Shown here piece by piece: positions 1 through 8,941 of a stretch of DNA of 64,000 bases. Source of the DNA: Bacteroidales bacterium. GTDB taxonomy: Bacteria; Bacteroidota; Bacteroidia; Bacteroidales; UBA7332. Positions within the stretch are counted from its first letter, which is position 1. Every line of letters starts with the position of its first letter. The translations under genes and the position numbers were made by a program. The stretch spans positions 62,001-126,000 of the forward strand of contig JAQTZA010000003.1 of the NCBI GenBank assembly GCA_028687995.1, written 5' to 3'. The notes beneath the pieces were generated by a model. That model had not been told where the DNA came from and did no database searches. It worked only from the letters and a program-made list of their open reading frames with translations.

Positions 1-736
1 GCCCTTTCAGATAAGTTTCTGTACTAAATTCAGAATAAACGCCTTCAATCAGCTCGATATCAGAACGGAGTTTTTCGGCATCGTCACCGATGTAGTTTTC
101 TAGTTCGGGACTCGAAATATCGCTGAAGTTCACCGACTCGGTCACCACCTGTTTGTTAGGAGTATAAAGGTCGAGTTTTTGTTCGAAAATATTGTAAACG
201 CCTTTGAATCGCTGTCCGATGTTGATTGGCCAACTGAGCGGACGGACCGAAATGTTGAGTTCAGCTTCCACTTCGTCGAGCAGTTCGAATGGGTCTTTCC
301 CTTCGCGGTCCATTTTGTTGATAAAGACAATCACCGGCGTGTGGCGCATACGGCAAACTTCCATCAGTTTACGCGTCTGAGCTTCCACCCCTTTGGCAGC
401 ATCCACCACGATGATAACACTATCAACAGCCGTCAGCGTGCGGAAAGTATCTTCTGCAAAATCCTGGTGACCTGGCGTGTCGAGAATGTTTACCTTGCAG
501 CCATTGTATTCGAAAGCCATCACGGAGGTCGCAACCGAAATTCCGCGCTGTTTCTCGATTTCCATCCAGTCGGATGTGGCTGTCTTCTTGATTTTGTTCG
601 ATTTCACCGCACCAGCCACGTGAATCGCTCCCCCAAAAAGCAACAGTTTCTCGGTCAGAGTCGTTTTCCCCGCATCGGGGTGACTGATAATGGCGAAGGT
701 TCGCCTTCTTTGTATTTCTTCTTCTAATTCGGTCAT
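1..736 (-). CDS. prfC: Peptide chain release factor 3, N-terminal part (cut by window edge)
   Basis: GTPase that recycles class I release factors from the ribosome after peptide release. The reverse strand from the ATG at 734-736 reads about 245 codons without a stop and runs off the left edge; RF3 is usually about 525 residues, so slightly less than half is present. It shows the translational GTPase signatures: a P-loop [15 protein letters not shown] near residue 18, the switch region [11 protein letters not shown], the DTPGH motif, and the guanine-specificity motif [18 protein letters not shown], which is typical of RF3 rather than EF-G. The gene is followed upstream by a repeat-rich spacer and rfbD on the same strand. 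The identification is firm; only the C-terminal half is unseen. Confidence 0.93.
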   Translation of the reverse strand, partial: MTELEEEIQRRRTFAIISHPDAGKTTLTEKLLLFGGAIHVAGAVKSNKIKKTATSDWMEIEKQRGISVATSVMAFEYNGCKVNILDTPGHQDFAEDTFRTLTAVDSVIIVVDAAKGVEAQTRKLMEVCRMRHTPVIVFINKMDREGKDPFELLDEVEAELNISVRPLSWPINIGQRFKGVYNIFEQKLDLYTPNKQVVTESVNFSDISSPELENYIGDDAEKLRSDIELIEGVYSEFSTETYLKG

Positions 737-740
737 AAAA

Positions 741-829
741 AAGTTGTAAGTCGTAAGTTGTAAGTCGTAAGTTTGCCTGTAACTTCTTTAGCGAAGCGGT
801 AACTTCTTCTAACTCCTTTAACTTCTTAA
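741..829. repeat. Short tandem repeats in the prfC-rfbD spacer
   Basis: The 14-base unit aagttgtaagtcgt occurs twice in tandem (741-754, 755-768) plus a partial third copy. It is followed by four degenerate copies of a taacttctt unit up to 829. Such low-complexity filler between genes is common in Bacteroidota; no function is evident. Confidence 0.6.
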
Positions 830-830
830 A

Positions 831-1694
831 TTAAAACAGTTTTGCCACGCACTCCGACAAGCTCTCTTCCCAATGTGGAATGGCAATACCGAAGGTGGTT
901 TTTATCTTTTTCTTGTTCAAAACGCTGTAATGCGGGCGTGCCGCAGGCGTTGGATAATCGGTTGTTTCTATTGGTTTCACTTCGCAATGGACGGCTGCCA
1001 TACGGTGGATTTTCTTCGCGAAATCGTACCAACTACACACGCCTTCGTTGGAGTAGTGATAGATGCCCGAAACCAACTCTTTTTCCTCAGCAAAAGCTGC
1101 AATTTTGAGCAATGCTTCTGCTAAATCAGCGGCATAAGTCGGTGTTCCGATTTGGTCGAAAATCACGCCCAGAGAATCGCGCTCATTACCGAGACGAATC
1201 ATCGTTTTTACGAAATTGTTAGCAAAACTGGAGTACAGCCACGAGGTGCGAACGATAGCAGCATCAGCGCAAACACGCATCAACTCCTGTTCGCCAGCCA
1301 ATTTCGATTCTCCGTAAACCGATTGCGGGCAAACGGCATCCTCTTCGGTGTATGGTTTAAAGTTCTGTCCGTTAAACACGTAGTCGGTCGAAACGTGAAT
1401 CACCGCTGCTCCGTGAGCTGTAGCCACTTCGCCGAGATTGCGCACCGCATCGCGATTGATTTTGTAGCACAATTCACTGTCAGTTTCAGCCTTATCGACA
1501 GCCGTGTAAGCCGCACAATTGATGATGTAGTTAATCTTGTTTTTCACCACAAAATCATTGATGGCTTCTTTGTTGCAAATGTCGAGTGTATCGGCATCGG
1601 TAAAGAAGTAGGCAAACTGTGGAAAGTATTCGGATGCGACTTTCAGTTCGCTACCCAATTGCCCGTAGGCTCCGGTGATAAGGATATTCTTCAT
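831..1694 (-). CDS. rfbD: dTDP-4-dehydrorhamnose reductase
   Basis: Last step of dTDP-L-rhamnose synthesis: NAD(P)H reduction of dTDP-6-deoxy-L-lyxo-4-hexulose, feeding surface polysaccharide. The 287-residue protein has the length usual for the family. It begins with a Rossmann dinucleotide-binding motif ITGAYGQLGSEL, carries the STDYVFNG motif in the middle and the catalytic YGESK (YxxxK) of extended short-chain dehydrogenases. The ATG at 1694 starts directly at the first beta strand. The other rhamnose genes (rfbA, B, C) are not in the window, so the gene stands alone between prfC and a DUF4924 gene on the same strand. Confidence 0.9.
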   Translation of the reverse strand: MKNILITGAYGQLGSELKVASEYFPQFAYFFTDADTLDICNKEAINDFVVKNKINYIINCAAYTAVDKAETDSELCYKINRDAVRNLGEVATAHGAAVIHVSTDYVFNGQNFKPYTEEDAVCPQSVYGESKLAGEQELMRVCADAAIVRTSWLYSSFANNFVKTMIRLGNERDSLGVIFDQIGTPTYAADLAEALLKIAAFAEEKELVSGIYHYSNEGVCSWYDFAKKIHRMAAVHCEVKPIETTDYPTPAARPHYSVLNKKKIKTTFGIAIPHWEESLSECVAKLF

Positions 1695-1739
1695 AAATTA
1701 ATTTTATTATTCCGTCAACTAAAGCAGACGGCAATTAAA

Positions 1740-2285
1740 TTATTCGGGGTTCAATTCTGAGTTTATATCTTGAATATGCTTGTCGTTCAGCATTCCCAAA
1801 AAAACGGAAATCTGTTTAATCGCATTCATTGTCTCTTCGCTTACGGTTTGACCTTTTAGCCGTAACATCAAAATACCATACAGCGCTGAAAAACAAGTCT
1901 CGATTTCACCCTTTTTATCGTCACCCGATTTTGCACGGAGCTCTACAATGTATGGTAATGTTTTGTAATAGGTCGATACATAAAACGGCTCTTTCCCCGA
2001 CTGAATTAATCGAAGATGCAAATCCGTAAGATCAATAATGACATTTTGATTTAATTGTAAATGACCACTCTCTTGTTTGTCCTCACGCCGCATCATGTCA
2101 ATCAGACTTTCGTACCAATCGCGAATTTCTTTTTTAACTTCCTCTGGTTGTTCGAATTTGTCAATAATCACAGCCTGAATTCTATCCAATTCAAGGTTGT
2201 TCGCTCGAATCAAATCCTCAATCTGCCACATATAGAGCAAATATTCAGCAATGTTCTCTTTCTTTTTTTTATGAGCGATAATCAT
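1740..2285 (-). CDS. DUF4924 family protein
   Basis: A 181-residue cytosolic, mostly helical, charged protein with no signal peptide or membrane segment. The start MIIAHKKKKENIAEYLLYMW and the overall pattern match what I recall of DUF4924, a Bacteroidota-restricted family of unknown function. It lies 25 bp downstream of a Mur-ligase-like gene on the same strand, so the two are probably co-transcribed. That hints at, but does not show, a cell-wall role. The ATG at 2285 is the only sensible start. Confidence 0.7.
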   Translation of the reverse strand: MIIAHKKKKENIAEYLLYMWQIEDLIRANNLELDRIQAVIIDKFEQPEEVKKEIRDWYESLIDMMRREDKQESGHLQLNQNVIIDLTDLHLRLIQSGKEPFYVSTYYKTLPYIVELRAKSGDDKKGEIETCFSALYGILMLRLKGQTVSEETMNAIKQISVFLGMLNDKHIQDINSELNPE

Positions 2286-2310
2286 ATTATTCGATTGATT
2301 GACAGCAAAA

Positions 2311-3231
2311 TTAGTTCAAAAAACTGTATTCAGAGATAGCAGCATAGAAATCTTTATCCTGCAATCCCAATTGTCGGCAGGCAATGCGTGCTCCGTTCAG
2401 ATTTTGCAGAAAATACTCATCTTGAATGTTAACTGCAAAATTACCAAAGCGGGTTTTCAATGCTGCTACACCATCCATCGTTTCGATGTCGTGCGATTTG
2501 TATGGCATGGAGGTAATGTCTTCACGCAATTTTGAAGTCAAATTTTGAAGTGGCTCGTCACCTTCAAAATAGATGTATTTTCCGTCGCGGTCAATTCCTT
2601 CCACCAATTTCTTGAAACTTGTTAGGTAATCGTCGAATGAAGTAAACTCATCACATTGTTCCCAAATAAGATTAGTAAGTAGCACAATTTGGGGGTGGTA
2701 GAATCGATGTAACGGTTTTGTTTCCACTGCTGATGTATGAAATTCATCTCCCTCGAGTAATGCAATTCGTGAGTTAAATTTCAGATTAACAGACGATTCT
2801 ACTCCTTTTATTTCACCCAAGGCTGCATAATCAAACGAAATCTTATTTTTGTTCAATGCATAAATCATCATCGAAAGTATGCTGCTTTTTCCTTTGCTAC
2901 CACTCACGACGAATCGAACTTTCTCTTTAGTTTCGTGATAAATAAATTCAGGAAACGACATCACTAAAAGTCCGCACTCGTAAGCTTTTGCCAATTCAGA
3001 ATTTGTTTTATCAATATGTGGGGCCGAAATAACGGTATCAATCCCTTTTTTAATCGTATCAGCATTCCACTCCAATTTTTCGGGCAAGAGGTTGTGTTGG
3101 GCCAATAATGTCCGTTGAGGTTCAGGAATTTCGACGTCGGAGCCGCTAACGATATACTCTTTTTTGTGTAAAGCAATCGCCAAGTGGCACATAGTGTAAT
3201 TCCCGATGGAAATTATGTGAATGCGCTTCAT
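2311..3231 (-). CDS. Truncated Mpl-like Mur ligase
   Basis: Resembles UDP-N-acetylmuramate:L-Ala-gamma-D-Glu-meso-Dap ligase (Mpl), which recycles murein peptides. At 306 residues it is about 150 shorter than Mpl. The N-terminal domain starts MKRIHIISIGNYTMCHLAIA, where Mpl has a glycine-rich GGSAMHNLA-type loop. The central ATPase domain has an intact but unusual P-loop VSGSKGKSS (usual GTHGKTT) and the LLEGDEFHTS motif. The protein ends in AISEYSFLN, just before the point where family members continue with an FxGAxxRLE-like segment and the whole C-terminal Mur ligase domain. That domain is not found downstream in any frame; DUF4924 begins 26 bp later. It may be a degenerate paralogue or a two-domain regulatory variant. 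Confidence 0.7.
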   Translation of the reverse strand: MKRIHIISIGNYTMCHLAIALHKKEYIVSGSDVEIPEPQRTLLAQHNLLPEKLEWNADTIKKGIDTVISAPHIDKTNSELAKAYECGLLVMSFPEFIYHETKEKVRFVVSGSKGKSSILSMMIYALNKNKISFDYAALGEIKGVESSVNLKFNSRIALLEGDEFHTSAVETKPLHRFYHPQIVLLTNLIWEQCDEFTSFDDYLTSFKKLVEGIDRDGKYIYFEGDEPLQNLTSKLREDITSMPYKSHDIETMDGVAALKTRFGNFAVNIQDEYFLQNLNGARIACRQLGLQDKDFYAAISEYSFLN

Positions 3232-3308
3232 TTATTATTTATTATGGTGAAAAATAGCTGGATTAGCCAGAGTAATTACTAATTTTGGATGCAAATTTAC
3301 GATTTATA

Positions 3309-4130
3309 ATGCGTTTATACCTCATAAAATCAGGTTTTTTTTCGTGCGAAGGCGGTGCTATGTTTGGTACAGTGCCTCGCCAAAGTTGGGAAAAACGATA
3401 TCCTGCTATAAATGAACGTTGTCCAATGGCAATGAATTTGGTATTAGTCGAGATAGGTCCTCGGAAAGTAATTCTTGACACTGGAGTCGGATTAAAAAAT
3501 ATTGGGAAACTACGTTCTTACGGATTTCATTCATTGGTTGACATTGCCAAATCTATTGAAGAATTGGGTTTTCATCCTCATGAAATAACAGATGTGGTGC
3601 TTTCACATCTTCATTTCGACCACTGTGGTGGTAACACTTATTTTGATGATAACGGAGATATTCAACTCACCTTCCCTCAAGCAACTCATTGGGTAAGTAG
3701 AGATCAATGGAAGAATTATAAATCACCAACATTACTTGATGAGGATTCGTACTTAGCCGAGAATATTGACCTAGTAGAAAAGGCAGGTTTGTTGAGAATA
3801 ATTGATCATGACGAGGAAATTTTCGAGGATTTCAAACTTTTGTTATACAATGGTCATACACCTGGACAGATTGTTTCGGTTTTTAATGTCGATAAAGAGA
3901 CCTTTTGTTATGCAGGAGATGTAATACCAACTGCAGCGCACCTTTCCCCAACATGGATTTCACCATACGATTTATATCCAGTAGATTCAGTAAAAGAAAA
4001 AATTAGACTATTGGAACAGGCTGCATCCAAAAATTGGAATCTCATCACGTATCATGATGTATACAATCCAATTGTGTCTGTAAAGAAAGTGAATGATTTT
4101 TATAAAATTAAGCAGGTTTACTGCCTTTAA
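3309..4130 (+). CDS. MBL-fold metallohydrolase
   Basis: Cytosolic metallo-beta-lactamase-fold hydrolase of about 273 residues. The zinc motif HLHFDHCGG (HxHxDH) lies about residue 100, followed by the NGHTPGQ histidine, the CYAGDV aspartate and the late histidine in LITYHDVYN, so all metal ligands of the fold appear present. The family includes quorum-lactonases, glyoxalase II and many uncharacterised esterases; the substrate cannot be told. I chose the ATG at 3309 rather than the TTG at 3285 because it directly precedes the first beta strand MRLYLIKSG. It is divergent from the Mur-ligase gene with a 77-bp shared promoter region. Confidence 0.8.
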   Translation: MRLYLIKSGFFSCEGGAMFGTVPRQSWEKRYPAINERCPMAMNLVLVEIGPRKVILDTGVGLKNIGKLRSYGFHSLVDIAKSIEELGFHPHEITDVVLSHLHFDHCGGNTYFDDNGDIQLTFPQATHWVSRDQWKNYKSPTLLDEDSYLAENIDLVEKAGLLRIIDHDEEIFEDFKLLLYNGHTPGQIVSVFNVDKETFCYAGDVIPTAAHLSPTWISPYDLYPVDSVKEKIRLLEQAASKNWNLITYHDVYNPIVSVKKVNDFYKIKQVYCL

Positions 4131-4214
4131 ATGTGAAAAATATATGAATATTCGGCGTAACGGAATAATTCGCTAAAAATTGTATTACCTTTGCCTTCAT
4201 ATTATTATCTAAAA

Positions 4215-4523
4215 ATGAAACGATTATTTATTATAGCGACTTTGTTTGGCGCACTTCTCTTTTCAGAAGGTGTATCTGCACAAAATCAACCCAAAGCACA
4301 GGTTGATCGCGAAACTGTAGGTTTCACGGTTCAGGTAAATAATACTCGGGTAGTTGTGCAAAATGTAGCGCCAAGAACTTCGATACAGATTTATAGCATT
4401 TTAGGTGTAAAACTGAAAGACTACAAGATGCCTGCAAATGGCGACGATCTTCAGTTTGATTTGCCAAAAGGTTGCTATATTTTAAAAACAGACGAATTTG
4501 TTCGTAAAATAGCCATTAAATAA
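4215..4523 (+). CDS. Small secreted protein that is little more than a T9SS sorting domain
   Basis: The 102-residue product has a clear signal peptide (MKRLFIIATLFGALLF...VSAQ) followed by about 80 residues matching a T9SS type A C-terminal domain: an IYSILGVKLKDY strand pair, a DLPKGCYILKT turn and a terminal VRKIAIK. No separate cargo domain exists. The ATG at 4215 is preferred because the longer frame begins with TTG at 4191 inside a TAnnTTTG box (TACCTTTG, 4186-4193) that looks like its -7 promoter element. The gene ends at a strong terminator shared with the converging serine hydrolase gene. Its function is unknown. Confidence 0.7.
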   Translation: MKRLFIIATLFGALLFSEGVSAQNQPKAQVDRETVGFTVQVNNTRVVVQNVAPRTSIQIYSILGVKLKDYKMPANGDDLQFDLPKGCYILKTDEFVRKIAIK

Positions 4524-4548
4524 AGTGATACAACCCTATAAATACAAG

Positions 4549-4584
4549 AACCTCCATCGAAATAATATCGGTGGAGGTTTTTTT
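4549..4584 (+). terminator. Intrinsic terminator after the small T9SS-domain gene
   Basis: A hairpin with arms AACCTCCATCGA (4549-4560) and TCGGTGGAGGTT (4568-4579, one mismatch) is followed by a T tract. It overlaps the stop codon of the converging gene at 4583. Confidence 0.85.
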
Positions 4585-5881
4585 ATCTTACAAATTTGGA
4601 GCAAATAATTCGATTTTCGCTTGTTATTTTTATGATGTAGATTCCAAATGGCAATGGTGAAACATTGATATTCTTTTCGCCTTCACTTTCCAAAAGTAGT
4701 TTGCCATTTATATTCATTATCTGAACTGAAGCGTTTTCATTCGTAACATTGACGAAAACTTGTGAAGTTGTAGAAGTTCGTGTGACGGTGAATCCCGTTT
4801 GATTTGAATTCGGTTGGTTGATTTCAGCGCTCGTATTGATAACTTCATGTAGCCTCTGCCAAATTTGATTGCATAGCACGGTTGATACTTCTCCAAAGTC
4901 GTTTGCTGGATTTCCCATCCGCACCATCACAATTCCTTGACTCGGCGATATACAAACCAACTGACCGTTTTTCCCAATGCCGGCATACATATCTGTCGGT
5001 GCATCTGGTGCAAGTGAAGCAGGAAACACCAATTGTGTTGAGGGTAACATATACGACTTTTTGCCGTTCAGCCACCACAAATAGCCATACGATTTGTTGA
5101 TGTCCTGTGATGGAGTAATCATCTGATTGACATACTCTTTATCGTGCAATATCGTGTCTTTTCCCCAAACAAATCTATTCATTGCCAGCAGTCCGAAACG
5201 AGCCATACTGCGTGGTTTGCTGTAGAAAACATTGTCGTAATCGACTGTGAGCCACAATCCAGTAATACCTGTTTTGTAGAGTAGTTTTGATTGGGTATAT
5301 GTGTTGATATTTTGCTTCGATGCTGTAGTTATCACCTTCTCGAGCATATTGTAGGCGGCATTGTGATATGCCCAGCGAGTTCCCGGTTCTGCCAAATAGT
5401 TGAGGCACGACTTGTCGGTGCAATGGTTGTCGGGTACACCGTCATCGAGTCCTGTTGTCATCGTGAGATGATGACGAATGGTGATGTTTTGTTCTTGAGT
5501 AGGTGTGCAGTTTGACCATCCTGCGCCAAGGTATTTCGACGATGGGTCAGAGATGGAGAGTAAACCACCCTCTTGTGCCGTACCAACAAGAAACGAAGTC
5601 AGCGTTTTTCCTGCCGAAGCCCAATACCAAGCACTGTCTTTGGTGAACGAGCCGAAATATTTTTCCAAAACGATTTTGCCGTCTTTGAGTACGATGAATG
5701 CTTTGCTGTTTTGTTGCTCTAGAAAGTCATACAACGGAGCAATTTTTTTGATGTTCCAACCTAATGTTGATGGCGAAATCGTGTCCCAATTTGCTGCATT
5801 GCTGATGGGTGGGAAGTAGAGGTTTTGAGCTGACGTATAGAATACCGATAGAAAAAGGGCGACAAAAGCTAATGTTCGCAT
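4583..5881 (-). CDS. Secreted serine hydrolase (class C beta-lactamase fold) with T9SS sorting domain
   Basis: Exported enzyme of 432 residues: signal peptide 1-18 (cut after TSAQ), a penicillin-binding/class C beta-lactamase fold, and a C-terminal T9SS type A domain ending IIKITSENRIICSKFVR. The catalytic SxxK is in WASAGKTLTS near residue 90 and the YxN motif in WAYHNAAYN near residue 170. The family includes esterases, D-amino peptidases and carboxypeptidases; sequence does not settle the substrate. The T9SS domain predicts transport across the outer membrane and surface attachment or release. It converges on the small T9SS-domain gene. Confidence 0.85.
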   Translation of the reverse strand: MRTLAFVALFLSVFYTSAQNLYFPPISNAANWDTISPSTLGWNIKKIAPLYDFLEQQNSKAFIVLKDGKIVLEKYFGSFTKDSAWYWASAGKTLTSFLVGTAQEGGLLSISDPSSKYLGAGWSNCTPTQEQNITIRHHLTMTTGLDDGVPDNHCTDKSCLNYLAEPGTRWAYHNAAYNMLEKVITTASKQNINTYTQSKLLYKTGITGLWLTVDYDNVFYSKPRSMARFGLLAMNRFVWGKDTILHDKEYVNQMITPSQDINKSYGYLWWLNGKKSYMLPSTQLVFPASLAPDAPTDMYAGIGKNGQLVCISPSQGIVMVRMGNPANDFGEVSTVLCNQIWQRLHEVINTSAEINQPNSNQTGFTVTRTSTTSQVFVNVTNENASVQIMNINGKLLLESEGEKNINVSPLPFGIYIIKITSENRIICSKFVR

Positions 5882-5924
5882 AAAAAATCGTTTTCTATTT
5901 GAGACACGAAAAATCGAAAATGGT

Positions 5925-7628
5925 TTAGAATTGAATTTTCCAAATGGCCGTTGCTAATCGAGCTAAGTGAACTTGTCTCGATTTTATATTTTGCGAAGTC
6001 CAGTGAGGATCATTTATTCTGTTAGTAAGAGCATATTTGCTAGAGGAGTACACCTCTTTTTTCTCGCTAAATGTTTTATCAGCTGCCTCTCTGTTATTCT
6101 TAGAAGGTTCAAGTAATGTCAAATTACCAATGAAACATACATTTCTTTCAAATTCTTCTTCCGTGAATTCGCTATTCCAAGTTTCGGGATAACTTTCAGG
6201 TAGAATGTGCTCAATCGTACCATTATCTGTTTCATAGTCGTACAAACTTCCATTCTCTTCTTGAGATTCGAGCTTGTATAATGTATATCTTAATAGTTTT
6301 TTGTCGGTAGAGTTGTTTGTATTAAACTGCTTTAGCGAAAAATAATTTTTGAAATCATCATCTGGGACATAAAGTGCTTTTAGATCATTTAATACAGACG
6401 GAAGGGTAGTGTAAGAGCCGCTGTAAAGATTTATGGCAGATCTACTATAAACCTTTTCCATCTCGTTTGTTTGTAACTTAGCTATAATATTATACCTAAA
6501 AGAAAGAGATATAATTGATTGTAGTAACCGTTTGAAATCACTATTGTTTAGTTTTTCAAATGACACCATTGCTAAGGGCTTCCATTGGCTTACCCTAAAA
6601 GATTTCAATATTGAAATAGCAGTTCTATTGTCTTTATCCATATTCCAGAGTTCATCATCTGGATTTCCAAGTGCTACATAATTATATGCATAGTATTCCA
6701 ATTTATCAAGTAAATCAAAAACATCTTGACCTGTCTTTACAAATTGCTTGATCTCCTTGAAGAGGTATTCTTTGGTTATCTGCTTTCTTGTTGCAATCAA
6801 AAAATATCTCAAGAAAACGGGAAATTCTTTCAACCCGATAGTATCAATAATTTTCTTCCATTGAGCTTTTACTTGTTTTAAATCTGTTTCACTTTTCGCA
6901 ACTAAAGAAAAGAGAAAGTTTTTCAACAAATCGGTGGAAGTCAATTCAACTCCTCGGGAATTTAGAGTTTCAAAAACTGTATAAGCATTCAATTCATCCT
7001 CTACCGTAATTTGGATAAACATCATTAATTCGCCAGCAATATTATTAAGGAAAGAAGCAAGTTCTCCTCCAGAATTGGCACGAAATTTTTGGTTGATACG
7101 TTGTTTAAAGAAGATATACGCATCCCACATAAGCTTCTCCGAATCAGAGAGTTTAGTCACCTTTATCGGTTCTCTAAAACTGACTAATCTTGTTTGAAAA
7201 AAACCGTCATTATTTTCATTTAAGAATAATTTACTTGAATAGCTCAATGATGCAGGATCCTTCTGACCAATATATTGACGCATTAAAATATCAACTCTCT
7301 CTCTATTTTCTTCAACATCAATTCCGTTATCTGCAAGTTTCTGGATAGCGGCAATAACGGCAAGAGTGATGATTGTAAGAGTCGTAAAACGTTGTTGACC
7401 ATCGATTATCAAGTACTCTTTTCCTGTTGTGCTTTGGAGTACGACTGATCCCATATAATGCGCTGTAGCTGTTTTCTCAGCAATTTCGATATCATTCCAC
7501 AAATCTTCCCAGTTATCTTGACCCCAAGAGTAATCTCTTTGGAATTGAGGTACGCGATAAATCTTCCCATTGCCAAGTATACCATTCAGGTTTACAGTTT
7601 TCGTGTCAAGTAAATGTCCTGTAGCCAT
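5925..7628 (-). CDS. DUF262-DUF1524 fusion protein, GmrSD/BrxU-like nuclease
   Basis: The 567-residue protein joins two domains. The N-terminal DUF262 domain has a ParB-like NTP-binding core with IDGQQRFTTL at residues 75-84 and the family block FETLNSRGVELTSTDLLKN near 219-237. The C-terminal DUF1524 domain has the HNH-like signature IEHILPESYP (His474) and GNLTLLEPSKNN near 501-512. This is the arrangement of fused type IV restriction enzymes such as GmrSD and BrxU, which use nucleotide-dependent cleavage of modified phage DNA. It stands alone between a serine hydrolase and waaA, with no methyltransferase nearby, as expected for a modification-dependent enzyme. Start ATG at 7628. Defence is inferred from the family; some members may do other work. 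Confidence 0.85.
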   Translation of the reverse strand: MATGHLLDTKTVNLNGILGNGKIYRVPQFQRDYSWGQDNWEDLWNDIEIAEKTATAHYMGSVVLQSTTGKEYLIIDGQQRFTTLTIITLAVIAAIQKLADNGIDVEENRERVDILMRQYIGQKDPASLSYSSKLFLNENNDGFFQTRLVSFREPIKVTKLSDSEKLMWDAYIFFKQRINQKFRANSGGELASFLNNIAGELMMFIQITVEDELNAYTVFETLNSRGVELTSTDLLKNFLFSLVAKSETDLKQVKAQWKKIIDTIGLKEFPVFLRYFLIATRKQITKEYLFKEIKQFVKTGQDVFDLLDKLEYYAYNYVALGNPDDELWNMDKDNRTAISILKSFRVSQWKPLAMVSFEKLNNSDFKRLLQSIISLSFRYNIIAKLQTNEMEKVYSRSAINLYSGSYTTLPSVLNDLKALYVPDDDFKNYFSLKQFNTNNSTDKKLLRYTLYKLESQEENGSLYDYETDNGTIEHILPESYPETWNSEFTEEEFERNVCFIGNLTLLEPSKNNREAADKTFSEKKEVYSSSKYALTNRINDPHWTSQNIKSRQVHLARLATAIWKIQF

Positions 7629-7707
7629 ATTTTCGGGTAATATTTTTTGAGATTAAGAGTCAAATATACAAACATTCAGATATAAATCAATTAGCAAGTG
7701 GTAATTT

Positions 7708-8925
7708 CTACAAATTTATTCCTTGCAGAATGACTTTGGTTGCTCCTTTATTTTGGTGAATGTAATCACCAGCGGCTGTGCCATTTTCTTTCAAAAGCGC
7801 ACTGTTTTCAATCCACTGATTCATCAAAGTAGTAAATTCAGCCAAATCGTTGATGGTAAAACCGCCACGGCAAGCAAGCAACTCGTGTGCTTCGCGAAAT
7901 TTTGCAAAATTGGGACCAAACACGACTGGAATTCCGTAAACCGCAGCTTCAGTCAGGTTATGAATGCCAACACCGAATCCACCGCCAATGTATGCCACAT
8001 TTCCATACCGATAGATAGACGAAAGCAATCCGAAACAATCGATAATCAGACAATCGGCTTGTAAAATATTTTCGTTGTTGGCATCGGAATATTTCAGAAA
8101 TGGACGTTTCAATTTTGAAATGATCGAATCAAGATGCTCTTCGTGGATTTCGTGTGGAGCAATCACCAATTTCAACTCAGGATGCGCATTAAAATAGTCG
8201 ATGAAAAGATCTTCGTCTTTCGGCCATGAACTTCCTGCTATCAGCGTGAATTCATTAGAAAATTGCTCAAGTAGAGGCAATGTCTTCGCCTGATTCTGAA
8301 TGTCAGCCACACGATCAAATCGCGTATCGCCACAAATCGTAACATTATTAACGCCAAGTGAAGAGAGCAAATCTGCCGATTTTTGATCTTGTAGAAAAAG
8401 ATGATTGAAACAGGTCAGCATTTGTCTGTACCATCCGCCATACCATTTAAAAAAGAGTTGTTTTTCGCGGAAAATAGCTGAAATGATATACGTTTCAATG
8501 CCTCTTTTCTTCAATCCGTGGAGGTAGTTGTGCCAAAATTCGTATTTAATAAAAATAGCCTTTTTCGGTTGCACCAAGTCGAGAAAGCGGTTCACGTTGG
8601 TTCGTGTGTCGGCAGGAAGATAGCAAATAATGTCTGCCCCAGCATAGTTTTTACGTACTTCGTAGCCCGATGGTGAATAGAAGGTGACGACGATTTTGTA
8701 GTTTGGATGCCCTTTGCGAATAGCCTCCATCAGTGGACGACCTTGCTCAAACTCCCCGAGCGAAGCGGCATGAAACCATAGGTAATCGGCTTCAGTGTCA
8801 ATCTTCTCGTTTAAAATCTTAAACGATTCATTCTGTCCATCAATCAGCAATTTCGCTTTCGGATTGAAAAGCGCCACCACCTTGACAATTAGGTAATAAA
8901 TCCTTATTAGAAAGCTATAAATCAT
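7708..8925 (-). CDS. waaA: 3-deoxy-D-manno-octulosonic acid (Kdo) transferase
   Basis: Inner-membrane glycosyltransferase that adds Kdo to lipid A precursor. At 405 residues the size is right. An N-terminal hydrophobic anchor (about residues 1-20) is followed by the GT30 block WFHAASLGEFEQGRPL with the catalytic Glu, and the C-terminal nucleotide-sugar domain has GGGFGVGIHNLTEAAVYGIPVVFGP, shown here in part as VGIHNLTEAAVYG. The start ATG at 8925 gives the membrane anchor directly. The next gene upstream (8942-9946) is on the same strand 16 bp away, so they may share a transcript. Confidence 0.92.
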   Translation of the reverse strand: MIYSFLIRIYYLIVKVVALFNPKAKLLIDGQNESFKILNEKIDTEADYLWFHAASLGEFEQGRPLMEAIRKGHPNYKIVVTFYSPSGYEVRKNYAGADIICYLPADTRTNVNRFLDLVQPKKAIFIKYEFWHNYLHGLKKRGIETYIISAIFREKQLFFKWYGGWYRQMLTCFNHLFLQDQKSADLLSSLGVNNVTICGDTRFDRVADIQNQAKTLPLLEQFSNEFTLIAGSSWPKDEDLFIDYFNAHPELKLVIAPHEIHEEHLDSIISKLKRPFLKYSDANNENILQADCLIIDCFGLLSSIYRYGNVAYIGGGFGVGIHNLTEAAVYGIPVVFGPNFAKFREAHELLACRGGFTINDLAEFTTLMNQWIENSALLKENGTAAGDYIHQNKGATKVILQGINL

Positions 8926-8941
8926 TCAGTTAATAGGTTAA

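Noticed and set aside
179..727. Plus-strand open frame of 182 codons at the left edge.
   Set aside because: It is the antisense shadow of prfC, which reads without interruption on the minus strand with GTPase motifs.
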